From positions 16,062,599-16,126,598 of the forward strand of contig NC_088309.1 in NCBI RefSeq assembly GCF_910592395.1: a DNA stretch of 64,000 nt, in the 5' to 3' direction. The stretch is from Lineus longissimus. Lineage: Eukaryota; Nemertea; Pilidiophora; Heteronemertea; Lineidae. This document shows, piece by piece, positions 11,606-23,696 of this stretch. Each line of letters opens with the position of its first letter. Position 1 is the first letter of the stretch. The translations under genes and the position numbers were made by a program. The notes below the pieces were generated by a model. It was not told the DNA's origin and did no database searches. It saw only the letters and a list, made by a program, of their open reading frames with translations.

Positions 11606-13678
11606 TTATGTAATACCAAGAAACTGCTTCAAATCACTATGTACTGACTTGGCTAAACATGAATCATTGATTAATGAAACAACTCTATGGTTACAATAGA
11701 AACACATGGATGATTCATATTTAACACCACATTCACAATGACCCTCCTTGTTAACAACTTTCACATTATTCTTTATATAATCCCTGCTTCGAAACATTGA
11801 TTTTGCGACATATTCAGGACTCGTCTTTTTAAGGCAGACCAAATGAGTATACTCATGCCTAAAAATAGCTTCCCTCTTGTGTTGAGGGGTAGAAAACTTT
11901 GCATAGTTCAACAACTGATTGTGCTTGGCTTCCCTGCCTTGCATGGTATTCAAACCTAAACCAACACCAAAAGTATCGAACATGATCTGTGAATGATATG
12001 GAATAATATAACCAACATGCCAAGTGGTCAAAGATACATTAGTCGGAAACAAGGCATATGCTGCTAGATATGACTCACATAGTCTTTTCAATTGATTCAT
12101 GTCAAACTGGCTGGTTTTGAACTTACTAAACAATGCTATACAGTCTCTCCCTGTAGTACAAATGAAATGCAGTAAACATGACTTGAAAAGGCATTGATTG
12201 TTCATTGACTCACAACCACCAACCGGCTCAAGGGATTTGATAAGATGTCCAAACTCTTGGCAGAATTTCCAGTAGTCTTCGCCAGTAAATCTAACATCAC
12301 ATGACAAAGAATTCCCCTGTTTTACTCTATTCAATGCAAACCATTTTTTTCAAACGTATATACAGTTTACCGGCTTTAAGAACATCTCTGATAGCAATCA
12401 ATATTTCCCAAATGGAGAACAAGAAAAAAACAGGACTTTCCATTAAACAAGAGGCTTTGAAAATAACCTGGTCAGAGCGTGAAATAGCTTCCTTAAGTAT
12501 CAAATTGTTCATTTGCTGACACATGTTTTTTTTAGTATGCAAGGGATCAATCTTAGCCTTGTCTATATAATCGCCAATGATAGGGGCGAATTCTTGTCGT
12601 GACCCTAAGGATGCAATTTCTTTCAAAATTTTGCTGCGATCAGTTTTTTTTGTTTTAAGTGTGTCGATTCTCTCAGCATGACTTAATCGATCTGAATATT
12701 TCCATAGCGGAATTGTATCATTAACAACCTGATTAGGGTTACCAAGGTGATCTTTATGAATTTTAGCGAACGTGGATGGGTAGGTAGCCGCATTATTAAG
12801 TTCCCCTGCTATAGTCGCCAACCATTTTTTTTCTGAGGGGATAAGCTCAAGAGAAAATCTAACTATACATTCATTTACAACATAAGATTTAGTTTCAATT
12901 TCCCTCATTTCTTCAAACAATTTTTTTACATATTCCATCACACACGGGTGGCCTTCATCAACATCTGCCCCAAAAACAAGGTAATTGTGGTCACAACTGG
13001 CAACTTTTTCTTGAACATTCAAAAATGAAACATGCAAAGAAGTAGTAGTTTGGAATTTCCCATATGGAGCACCATCAGCACCTAAAGCTATAACAAAATG
13101 ACCTGGCTCCTTTCCAAACCAATTCAACCCACAACCTCTTTTTGTCAAATGCTCATCAATACTGAGATATATTTCAGCAATCTCTAGCAGAAAGCATTCA
13201 AATTTCCTATGGAAGCCTGGAACACCGTCAAGAGGAATAATATTCTCAGACATATGCAACTCATTGATCCTATCAATTAGATTAGAATATGGTAAGAGGT
13301 TTTTACACTCAGACCGTATGGCACAATATTTCCTTTTACTTACAAGGCCATCCTTGTACATTACTTTTATGGATGAAGTTTTTCAGTTTCACTTTCAATT
13401 GGTGGCTTAGTAACAGGTAAAATTTTCTTACAGACTTTGCTTCTTTTTATTCGATCTGACAATTCATTCGGTTCACAAATTGTGGTCAAACTGTGCCAAA
13501 GTCCATCTTTTACTGGTCTGTCATTCTTGCCATTCCCATGAATGTCTCGTAAAGCTGCCATTGTCTGTTCGTGTCTTGACTTCTTAGTCCGATATGATAG
13601 ATGCACTTTATCAGAGTTCAGAAAGTCACTTGTTGTGTGTTTGGTTGGTAAAGTTCTTACTGGGGTCTCCTTGGGCGT
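11606..13678 (-). CDS. C-terminal body of an unnamed multicopy metazoan family
   Basis: Large coding block reading from the acceptor at 13679-13680 down to the stop at 11606. It lies in three frame segments: 13678-13367, 13361-12327 and 12334-11606. The segments can be joined by one-base changes in an A5 run (13379-13383) and an A7 run (12344-12350). The protein has phrases I know from many uncharacterised, multicopy cnidarian and lancelet proteins: MAALRDIHG, SLTTICEPNE, ALGADGAPYGK, FGVGLGLNTMQGREAKH, FRHEYTHLVCL. It ends with a small cysteine cluster (CECG...CFYC). The family has no established function that I can name. Its copy number and conserved acidic residues suggest a transposase or a domesticated derivative, but that is inference. 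In-phase upstream exons connect it to a bromodomain. Confidence 0.7.
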
Positions 13679-14051
13679 CTGAAAAAGAGCAAAAAGTGCA
13701 AATCATATAATTTCATTGTGGAGTAAATGCTCTAACAAGTGATTCAATGAAAAGTAAAGTTATAAACAGAGGAATCCGTGAAAAATTCTGTACATTTGTG
13801 TCTGGGGCAGAGGCCTCACCAATTCATCAAGTAAGTAGTCAAAACCCTGAGCCTGACGTTTTCTTTCTTAGTTTATATTACCAAGTTTCGCTCCAACATG
13901 TAAAGTAAGACAATGTGCAGATCAGGGATCTAGCATGATAATATTATTGGTGGCTTTTTGCCATAAGCCTAATTGTTATGACTAGATTCGACTGTACTCC
14001 AGGTATCTAGTGTGTCAAACTAAACTAGTAACAGTCATTACCGGTACTTAC

Positions 14052-14362
14052 TTTTTTAACTTGAACACGTCGACATTTCTTCTCCACTTCCTCTTCTCCT
14101 TCTTTAAGATGCTCCATAAATGAAATCTGTGGATGAAGAAAGACAACGTCTGGTTTTCAATCAAGAGGGTGACTTAGAAAGATTTACAATGTAATGGTGC
14201 TTCATTGACTAGCTTTTGAAACATCAATCATTATCACCATTTAATATGTTGAGAACAAAGAGAATCAACAATTAGATGGTCAAATATTGTGGCACTTACA
14301 TTGGCATTGAGATGTCTCAAAAGTGTTTTCCTTGTCGTCGATGGACTGATCCAGGCGGTCAA
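14052..14362 (-). CDS. Linker exons between bromodomain and C-terminal body
   Basis: Two short minus-strand exons fit in phase 0. One is 14300-14362 (21 codons, LTAWISPSTTRKTLLRHLNAN, donor gtaagt). The other is 14052-14126 (25 codons, ISFMEHLKEGEEEVEKKC..., acceptor atccacag, donor gtaagt). They lead directly into the exon starting at 13678 (TPKETPVRTL...). The peptide is charged and partly helical, with no named domain. The acceptor of the first is weak. An alternative acceptor near 14463 gives frames that hit stops, so the exact 5' border is uncertain. Confidence 0.5.
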
Positions 14363-14632
14363 CTTGCTTAAAGATCACCTTCATTGCAGATGAATGAGCA
14401 TCCGTGCTCTCTATACATCCCCGACTGGAAACTTTATTTTGCGTGTGAGTGGAGTTTCAACCTGCATTGAAATAATATCAGCAAATATATACATGAAACT
14501 ATTCATGTAAATCCCTTAGTAGATTCAGTAATCATGACTACGAAAATTGCTTTTTTGTCAAATACACAAAGCAGTTCAATATAACTTTGAAATATTCTGA
14601 AAATAAATCTATCAGTGTACTATTACATGTAC

Positions 14633-15490
14633 CTTATGGAAACGACTAAATGTTCTCCGATGTTCCCTCTTGTAGAATGCAAAAACTTGTCTGCAATCCG
14701 AGGCTAAAGGGTCATCTGGAGGGTTGTAGGAGTAGCAGGTCTGCTCGACAAGCAACATGTCTCTATCGAACTCCTCCATAGACGAATATTGGTTACTCTG
14801 GAACAAAATCATATTTTTACAGTTCATCACAGGTGCAGTGGGTATGCATAGTAGAATTTATGAGTATTGTGTTATCCCAGTCTGAAGCTTGCAGCGCCAT
14901 TAGAGAATTTGCCATTATTATGTTTGACACAGGTAAGGGAACATGCCTCAAATGTATAATGAAGCACAGACACATCCTCAAGTAATAATGCCTACCTCCA
15001 GTTTGCTTTTAATGGTGCTAAAGTCCATTGGCTGTGTTACAATATCAAGATAGCCAGGGTTTACGTCAATATCAACTGCAAATGAAAAAGAATTGTAGGC
15101 ACAACACAATATCTAAACGACGGTTTGAATCAGAAAACAGAGACAACTGTTGAATAATATATCATACAATGTTCATGTAGCACAATAATTGTACTTCTTC
15201 TTCTCGTTCGCTAGGCAGTAACTCTCGATCTGTTGACAAACTCAGCGGTAATTGTATTATTAAGCGGCATTTTCCTTAGATAACGCAACGAAGAGAGTAA
15301 TGAGGTGTCATACAATACAGACACTTTTCTTTCTACGCAATACTCTCTTTGAGAATCCCAGCGAAGCTGGAACATCTATAGCTCTCCTTAATGGTCATGA
15401 TAACATACCTGGCTGCAAAAACCATGAGCATGCTCTCAACTGTCCTCTTCTCCAATTCTTTCCATTGAAGTTGGAAACAGCTTTAAGGCG
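14633..15490 (-). CDS. Bromodomain exons
   Basis: Three minus-strand exons make up a bromodomain: 15409-15490 (helix Z, ending ...CSWFLQP), 14996-15075 (ZA loop, VDIDVNPGYLDIVTQPMDF then STIKSKLE) and 14633-14797 (YSSMEEFDRDMLLVEQ then CYSYNPPDDPLA). These show the family hallmarks: PVD, P.Y..IV..PMDF.TI, eF..D, and YNPPD with the acetyl-lysine-contacting Asn. Junctions use good donors (gtatgt, gtaggc, gtacat) and acceptors (gcttcag, tttgcag, ttccag), and the codon phases at the second and third exons match. Bromodomains read acetyl-lysine on histones. The exon before 15490 is less certain, because the in-phase extension to 15531 meets a TGA. Confidence 0.75.
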
Positions 15491-15641
15491 CTGAAGCAAA
15501 GCCCGAATTCAATTGGGGCATGGAGCTGATTCTGAAGTGAAGAATATAGAATATACTTTACGTGGTGCATGGCCTCCTCCTCAAAGTACAAGTTGACAAA
15601 ACAGTCCTTAATATGACTTTCTTATTCTCCTCAAATCTCAC

Positions 15642-15888
15642 CTCCTGGAACTGGCATGGACCCATTGTCGCCAGAGGCCATTGGCACATCAACATCACCT
15701 GAAAAAAGAGAAAGCAAGAAAGAGAAAACATCAATTTTGAAAGAGTATTTTCATCAGATCATATGATTGTTTCATTTTTATCATGATAAAGGAATGGGAT
15801 TGCAATTGCATCCTAATTTTTTCGTCAAATCTCACCTCCTACTCCTAGAACTTGAATCTCAGAATTATCTCTGCCTTCCCCACTGCAC
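15642..15888 (-). CDS. Putative upstream exons of the bromodomain gene
   Basis: Two short minus-strand exons are bounded by consensus sites: 15836-15888 (53 bp, CSGEGRDNSEIQVLGVG) and 15642-15698 (57 bp, DVDVPMASGDNGSMPVPG). Both are phase 1 at each end and share almost the same flanks (ctcacctcct...). They would join each other and exon 14996-15075 in phase, but not exon 15409-15490. They may therefore be alternative exons or belong to a low-complexity N-terminus. No domain is seen. Confidence 0.4.
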
Positions 15889-17362
15889 CTGAAATTTTAA
15901 AAACTAAAATAGTTAGAACTAATTGTGGTATGAGTAGGCCTAAGCAAGTTGTATCATCACGCTAGTCGGTGTGAACAAGGCTTTTTGTCATACAAAGTTG
16001 AAAGTTCATTATTTATCTGCTCAACGATGAATATTCTTGAACTTCTTCCTGTTGAATAGGCCTACGTAAATTATAGATTCCCCTGTACAATCTGACAACC
16101 ACTGTATTCTGAGCCTATTCACAAAGTATACTGAGCAACAGCTCAAACTTTATTGTGATCAAGAAACCTTAGCCTGGGACATAGGGCATGTATTGTAAGG
16201 CCTACATTCCTATTGTACACCATCCTGGTCATTGATTAGCAAATCCCTGCGGGGTCTACTACCAACTGCTTGTCAAGGTCAATTCTAAAATGCAAAACAT
16301 TTGCACAATAAATTTGCATATTCTATTTTATAAATAACCACTAGACAGGGCAAGTGTTCATTAGAATTCCAGGAAACGGCTTTATTTTGTCTAACAGGGT
16401 CCAGGGCACAAAATTCCAAAACATCAAGGTCAAATGGCACTTACAGTGGCGTCATAGGCCCTGACGCCGCCATTACCACTAATTATGCCCACAATGCACA
16501 TGCGTCATGCACTACAGCCCTTCAAAAAAGGAGTATGTCCATTTCATCACCCTTTTCGTTTCTACAAGCAGCCTTGAACACGAGCATGCAAGATATATGT
16601 GCCGCCTGAGTACCTGTAGTTAACAGCTGTGTTTCTCGATTTTTCGAAAAAATTACGAATGAAAATTGATTGCATTGCAAACTTTGTGTATTACTGCTTC
16701 CGGTTGAGCAGGAATGGGGGCTAATATCCCACTAAAACTTCGAATTATCGATGAAAATGCCTACCATTGCGGCAGCAACGGGTCAAAGCCAGCCATTTTG
16801 AAATCGTCCAAGTTCATTTCTTGACTCGAGTAAGGTGTTCAGTCCGTCTAGCAGACGAAAAAAGTAGTGGCGCGAATGCAGGAGGTGCTATAGAGGTCAA
16901 AGCTGGCGCCGTCTTCAGTCATTCTATGAAACTGATTGACGTGACGCACTGACGCTCTTGAGGATTTTCCCGCTGTGAATGGGCACTGCTATAATGAAAC
17001 TGTAAGGGCATTTTCTGTCGCCGAATAAGAATGCTCAACATAGACCGCTTTGGCATACACAATACGTAGCTGATATTTATACAGTTCTTTCCTACACGGC
17101 ATTTCTCCCATGGTTTATATGGCCTATGTGCACGCTGTGTTGAATGTTAGTTGACCTACATGTGAAAAAACAACAATCAAATCGATTAAATGCAAAAATC
17201 TTTGTACTATATACTTTGTTACATCAGGAAACTGGGAATATGACTACCTCATTTGTGCTATTGAGTGAAAATAAATCACACAGTGTTATTTCTACTACAG
17301 CACCCCTTCCCGCCAGTTGATAAACTATCGGTACTGCATTCACCCACCAATTCGTTGTGGTC
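15889..17362. other. Probable 5' region of the bromodomain gene; no further gene resolved
   Basis: No exon could be assigned. The portion at about 16430-16980 has more CpG than its neighbours and would suit a promoter/first-exon region for the minus-strand gene, but no start codon, TATA box or initiator could be picked with confidence. A 61-codon plus-strand open frame at 16767-16952 has no recognisable motif. Confidence 0.3.
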
Positions 17363-17788
17363 GAGACAAGACCACTAATGAATATTCATAGGTTGAAGGG
17401 TCGAGGCCTATCAATTAGACGAGTGCATGCTTTTTACTCTCAAGTACATATTTGGAGAGGTATTGAAAAAATATTTGCTGTGGCAAGTCTACAGATATAA
17501 CTAAATTGTTTGGTAAAAAAAATAATTTTGAATTTTGACAACCTGGCCATAGGGGGTGGTTCAAATTTGGAGTGAAAATGGCCAAAATGGGTAAAAATGT
17601 CCACTTGTCTCAAACTTGTCAATTTAAAAAAAAATTTCCGTGGTCAATCACCAATTACTCGCAAGACTAACCCGTATATCATATCCGAATTTCAGTTTCA
17701 CAACTCCACGCATTCTTTGATGCGTCGCGGTCAAACATTGACAATTTAACTGCTAAAAGGCTTAAAAAATCATGTGTGGTCTTGTCTC
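17363..17788. mobile_element. TIR element GAGACAAGACCAC, copy 1
   Basis: A 426-bp block opens GAGACAAGACCAC and closes with its inverse GTGGTCTTGTCTC. It has no coding frame and is typical of a MITE. Internal phrases such as 'gaatattcataggttg' and 'ggtcgaggcctatcaattag' are repeated in copy 2. I cannot see a convincing target-site duplication. Confidence 0.75.
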
Positions 17789-18328
17789 CATTTACACTAC
17801 ATTTTGGGTCAATTTAGTGAAAAATTTGAATGTGCTCAAATCACTCTAATTCATTAAGAATATTGTATTGCTGATGATTTAAGGTCAAAACAAGCTAAAA
17901 TAATGAGAAAAAAACTTAATTTGACCCAAATATGAGTCAACCTACCCCCGGTCTAAGTTCGGTTTCATTTTTACAAGTCTTGTTGTGTTGCCATTCATTT
18001 TGTAATTTCTTTGAAACTACTTAGGCTTTGATTCTGAAAGTTGTGCCCTAAGCAGCAACGATATTCCTAAATCACATCCTAAAGTTTCAGCTCCATAGCT
18101 TGCTTATTCTGGCCAGGGCTGGTCTTATGATTTTGCAGCAAAATCATGACTCTTTGTCGATTTTGTCCTCTTTCGTCGCTTTTGGCACAGTGTACCACTC
18201 TTTGAAATGTCTCTCATTTCTCCAAAAATGTCCAGATATGACTTTCCTTTGTTGGAGAGTTGTGGGATGTCATGTACATTCGTTTGAAAAAATTCTCAAA
18301 ATGTTAACCCCTGAAATGTACCTTCATT

Positions 18329-18773
18329 GAGACAAGACCACTAATGAATATTCATAGGTTGGAGGGTCGAGGCCTATCAATTAGACGAGTGCATGTTTTT
18401 TACTCTCAGGTACATATTTGGAGAGGTATTGAAAAAATATTTGCTGTGGCAAGTCTACAGATATAAATAAATTGTTTGGTAAAAAAAATAATTTTGAATT
18501 TTGACAAACTGGCCATAGTTCAACCTGATGGTTCAAATTTGGAGTGAAAATAGCCGAAATGGGTAAAAATGTCCACTTGTGTCAAACTTGTCTTTTAAAA
18601 AAAAATTCCGTGGTCAATCACCAATTTAAATCGCACCAGTTACTCGCAAGACTAACCCGTATATCATATCCGAATTTCAGTTTCACAACTCCACGCATTC
18701 TTTGATGCGTCGCGGTCAAACATTGACAATTTAACTGCTAAAAGGCTTAAAAAATCAATTGTGGTCTTGTCTC
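18329..18773. mobile_element. TIR element GAGACAAGACCAC, copy 2
   Basis: Second copy, 445 bp, same orientation, with the same inverted ends and about 540 bp of other sequence between the copies. Copies 1 and 2 differ by a few substitutions and an ~11-bp indel (atttaaatcgcaccag in copy 2). They may be independent insertions, or the ends of a larger composite element spanning 17363-18773. Confidence 0.75.
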
Positions 18774-20308
18774 GGCCGTCGGTACAAAACCCCCAGAAAG
18801 CTCACCACTAGTGGCATTGGTAAGGGTGAGGAACGAGGTCGGTCCACTGCGTCGTTAGTGTAGGATTTTTATGCTTGTGTTGTGTACTGAAATCCTGGAT
18901 GCATTGACCCTAGCTACTCCCTTGCGGCAATACAGCAAAGCTGGGCATAACGTAAACGAGCCATAGACCAATACAAAAACACCATCTATACTCTCGCGCT
19001 TGTAATGGTCAGGTCATGAACATATTAGGGCATCATATATATAAAACACTTCTTTAGGCTGTTGTCAGCACAGTTTTACAAGGAAGTCATAATAAGTGCC
19101 TAATTTTTGGCTCACCGTAGGGGAGTCTATACAACACCGCAGTGTCCGTCCTCCGTCGTCGCCATATCCTGTTTCAAAATCAGCAACACGTTTCTTAACC
19201 GCCTTGGCTTTGAACTTGAAACTTTGTACAGAGGACCCTCAAGGTCAGCTGACCTGTGACAATGATTTCTGGCCCGATCTGAATCTTGACCTGGCCACCA
19301 GGGGGCCAGAAGTTGAAACCTAAAAAGGGTGATATCTCTCTTATGAGTGCCTCATTTTCAATATTTTTATGATCTCCTAGCATGGATACATCACATATCA
19401 TTCGGGTTTTTGATTTGAGATAATTTTTAAGGTCACTTAGGTCAAGTGGCGTAAATTTGCCGTTGCCGAGTGTAAATATGGCATGTTTCTTAACCGCTGA
19501 AGCTATTAACTTGAAATTTGGTACACATGACTCCCCCTACGTCATGTTACCGCTGACACTGAATTTCAGTCTGATTTGACTCTCGACTTGGCCACCAGAG
19601 GGCCAAAATTTAAAAAAGTAAAAAGTACAATATCTTGCCTGTTAGTAACTTGTTTTCAATGATATTTTTAAGGTAGGTACTCCTAGCAAGGATACATCAC
19701 ATATCGTACCGGTTTTTGCTTTGACCTAATTTTCAAAGTGACAGAGGTCAAATGGTGTAAATTGGCTGTTCGAGTGTAACTATGGTACGTTTCAATCAGA
19801 GCATTGTTTCTGGGAATGAGTTCAGTGAAAACCGTCATATATTGTAGGTTGTCCCAAAACTGGAGCACGCGGCTTGTGCAATTAATTGCCCTAGTTGGAC
19901 TCATGAGGATTACTACCAGGCAACACCTGGATTTCCGAACGGGTCGATTTCTTGATGGGGGGATCTCAGCATCCAGCACAGGAGGAAATTAGGGCTATGG
20001 TGTGGTATTTGACTGCCCATTGGGAGGGGGTTAGTCAACCAAAGGTTGTCGTTCCCATCCCCCAATGGGATGGAATGCCTTAGTGTTAAGACTTTAGGAT
20101 AATAAATTTCAATTTACACTTAGTTGTAAACTTTCGCGATTAATATGCATGTATCATGATGATGCAGCAATTTTTGAATTGCTAAATGTGATCTCCAAGG
20201 CCGAAGTTTGGTTTGATCTGATTCACTCCTTGGCCAGCAGGGGGCCAAATCTGAAAACTTTAAGAATGTGATTATTGCTTTACTACTTGCCCGATTGCCG
20301 ATTGTTTC

Positions 20309-23300
20309 TTAACCCTTTAGCTACTGATCCGCCCGTAGCTGCCCGGCCGGCTCCTCACTGATCCGCCCGTAGCCGCCCCTGTTTAAAACGCCCGCCACAC
20401 GCTTACGTAGCTGTATAATGATCATCACGCACAATAGGGACAAGGTTTAGACTTTAAATAACGAGATAAACCTGGTTCGTAGGGTGATTGTAATACATTT
20501 TTATCGAGTAATATACGTTTGAAGCGGCAACATGGCGAAACGACCGAAGCGGATGTTGGATCTTGACGAGGCACTTTTGATGCTTGATGAGTCGGAGGAT
20601 TCGGAAGGGATCGTAGAATTAGATGAATCCGATATCGAAATACATTGTGGAGTGAATGTGAGTGTGTGAAATTGTGATTTTGAAGGAATTTCTGGCATGT
20701 TTATCGATTGTTTATTTTCGTCATCACATGTGTGTGTAACAAGTATGTTGTGATGCATGTGCCCGGACATTTTTCGATTTCGAAGTGATTTCTGATGAAA
20801 ACAAGCTGCTGAATCTTACGTGAAAGGGATAAAACAACATTTCAATGATGTGTGAGTACATTTTACTATCTATTTAGACCCCTAATCATAGTTTGTAGCC
20901 ACGTGAATCTGACAGCATGCACAAATAATTAGGTCGCCATGAACCCGGAAGTTGCGTTGCATAGCAACAGGTTTTAGCATGCATGATACATATATAATAG
21001 ATACATCAGCTAGGCTAGGCTTTTGAAAGTGGGCCTAATGTAATTGTGATCCATGTGATGAATTTGAATTTGAACTTCTGTCTGCAAATATTCAATTTGA
21101 TTGTTTGATTTGTTTTCACTTTCAGGACGTGTCGACACTGGCTTCTGACAATGAGGGACTGGCAGAGTCAGATGATGGGGATGATGACAACAGCGATGAT
21201 GGCAATGATTCTGATTACAGAACGCCTGACATGCAAGACTCATCTTCAGAATCAGCTGGGCTGCCATCCGAAAGTTCTTCATCTGATGAAGATGGTGCAG
21301 TGCCACGACAAGGTCAAAATCAAGCCCGGGGAGAGGCGGAAGAGGTCGTGGACGTGGGCGTGGACAGGGTCAACGAGCAGCTCGAGGCGGACGTGGCCGT
21401 GGCCAGGCTGGTGCAAGAGGTAGAGGAAGAGGAAGAGGTCGTGGACAGGCACAGGGTGGTGGCAATGTGAACCCCCCTCAAAATTGGACAGATCAGATTG
21501 CAGAACCAAATTTGCAACCATAAACACTTGGTGGTCCGAACTGTGGTCTTGGATTTGATGCAAATGCCCTCCAATTTCTATTGTCTATTCTTGGGGACAA
21601 CTTTGTTGATCTCCTTGTTGAAAACACAAACTTATATGCAGCCAAGCTCAGTCCCCCTGATGTGCCTGACCCAACCAACCCGCATAAGACATCCAATAAG
21701 AATTGGACGCCCACAACAGGTCGTGAAATGCAAGCATTCATTGGAATAAACATTCTCATGGGCATCAAGGATTACCCAGAATATGCTGATTACTGGAGCA
21801 CTGACTCAGCTTTGGGGGATCCTTACATAAGTCGTGTTTTCTCCAAGAACCAGTATGAACGATTGTGCAAGTACTTGCATTGTAGTAATCCCAACATTGT
21901 TGATAGGAATGACAAACTTGATAAAGTGAGGCCTCTCTTGGCTGTGTTGAATAAAAACTTTCCTAGAATTTTCACACCAGGTGAAAACCTTTCGGTTGAT
22001 GAGGCCATGGTCAAGTTTGATGGTCGACTTGCCTGGAAACAGTACATGCCAAAAAAGCCTGTAAAGTGGGGGATCAAGATATGGTGCCTCTGCGACTCAA
22101 ATGCTGGCTACATCTTGGCATTTGAGGTCTACACTGGTGCAGCGGCAGCAGGTGATGATAACCCAAATATGGCCCATGGTCTTGGACATAATGTTGTCAT
22201 GACTTTGATGCGTGACTACTTGATGAAAAACCAAAGGGTTCATGCCGACAACTTCTTCAGCTCAGTTACTCTTGCCTTGGATCTGAAGCAAAATGAAACC
22301 TACTACTGTGGTACTAACAAACAGACAAGACTGTCCCTCAGAAATTGCAAGGCCACAGCTAGATTATGCCCATAACATAAAGTGGCAAAATCCAGAGGAA
22401 GTTTTGGCCTGCTGTTGGAGGGATAGACGCAGGGATGTTTTCTTTGTTTCTACTTACCATGGTGCTGGTAACACAAGGAAGCCCAGGACAAGGTACAGGT
22501 CGAATGAAATTATCGATGTGCCCAACGTTGTAGTAGATTACAACAAGTACATGGGTGGCGTTGACCATGCAGACCAGTTGCGTAGCTACTTCAAAGTTGC
22601 GCGCACTGGGAAAAAATGGTGGAAGTACCTGTTCTGGGCTATGCTGAATGTGGCTGTCGTCAATGCCTATATTCTCTGCTTACAATCAAATCATCCACTG
22701 CCAAGAAAAACTAGGGAATATTCTTTGAAGAAGTTCAAATTAGCACTTGTCCATCAGATGGTTGACGGATTCTCAGGAAGAAAAAATCCAGCTCGGGGGT
22801 CAATTGGCGAGAGGGTTGTCATTGAAGTTATCCAAGATAATGCATTGCCTGGTCACACAAAAGTCTGTTTCAGTGGTAGAAAAAGAGTATGTGTACAGTG
22901 CTCTGAAGCTAAACGCAAAACTGCTGGCGGCCATGTCCCTGAAACAAAGTTTGGATGCAGGGTGTGTGAAGTGAACCTATGCAGAAATGCAGGATGCTTC
23001 CAGGAATATCATGCATTCCTAAATGTTCACTGAAGGAGAGGGTAAAATTCTGCAATAGCTCACGCATAGGGCTATTTTCTCTCCTGAATTACTCTCCTAA
23101 GTTGTGAAATCCTCTATGGGCTCATTTTCACATTCACTTGATTTTCACTGTAAATGTATTGTCTTGGTCCACAGGGGGTTAATTTAGGCATAAAAGGGTT
23201 AATTCCAGTTATTTCTTTGATATGGATGATAGAATCAACCATTTATGTCATCAATGATTCAGTAATTTACTCCAACAAATGTTTCTACTTTCAGTGAATC

Positions 23301-23696
23301 CACATCGAATTTCCGTATTTCTGTTGTAGCACTTAGGCGGTTAATTCTGCTGTCCACTACTGTTGTGCAATAAAAAGTATGTATTTTTGTCCTCAGGTGA
23401 ACATCAACCAAATTTCAATGTAAAATAATCAAATCTATAAGATATCCAGAAAAATCCAAAATGGCATGTTAGGGGTTAATGGACTCGCTTACAAGGGGTT
23501 AAAATGAATAAATGATCATGTAATAATGTAGGTATGTTTATTAGCTACAAAATAAACAATACATGTTGTACATGAAAGTCAACTTTTTGTATCTCTTTTT
23601 TCAAAAGTTTTTTACCTAGTCAAAATCATGATTTGGCTTTACAACTTCAGTGAGCAGCAGATAAAATTGTAGGATCCGTAGTAGCTAAAGGGTTAA
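20309..23696 (+). mobile_element. piggyBac element with TTAA target duplication
   Basis: Both ends are visible. TTAA at 20309-20312 is followed by CCCTTTAGCTACT. The exact inverse AGTAGCTAAAGGG is followed by TTAA at 23693-23696. This gives a 13-bp perfect TIR and the TTAA duplication diagnostic of piggyBac. The element proper is 20313-23692 (3380 bp). The left subterminal region has a direct repeat of CTGATCCGCCCGTAGC. The right subterminal region has several AGGGGTTAA-like words (about 23175-23505). It carries one transposase gene, now broken, and is inserted inside a GGCTCACC repeat. Confidence 0.93.
20532..23033 (+). pseudogene. piggyBac transposase, decayed
   Basis: Exon 1 (20532-20657, MAKRPKRMLDLDEALL...) has donor gtgagt. 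A 468-bp intron ends tttcactttcag and exon 2 starts at 21126 in phase 0. The N-terminus is acidic (many D/S/E), followed by an RGG-rich stretch. The DDE_Tnp_1_7 core has the three catalytic aspartates in context: SVDEAMVKFDGR, HADNFFSSV and MGGVDHADQL. The C-terminus has a cysteine-rich zinc-binding region (CVQCSEAK...CRVCEVNLC). Damage: a one-base frameshift at the CCCGGGG run near 21325-21331, a TAA at 21521-21523, and another frameshift near 22310-22345. Family function is cut-and-paste transposition at TTAA. This copy should be inactive unless the breaks are assembly errors. Confidence 0.9.

Noticed and set aside
12344-12350. Programmed ribosomal frameshift at the A7 run
   Set aside because: The shift needed is +1, not the -1 shift usual at such runs. 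Two other genes or segments have similar A-run breaks, so sequence error is simpler.
21330-21470. Acidic frame after the RGG point in the piggyBac gene (EEVVDVGVD...)
   Set aside because: The frame ends at 21470, whereas the RGG frame leads into the catalytic core. I take the acidic continuation as the result of a one-base frameshift.
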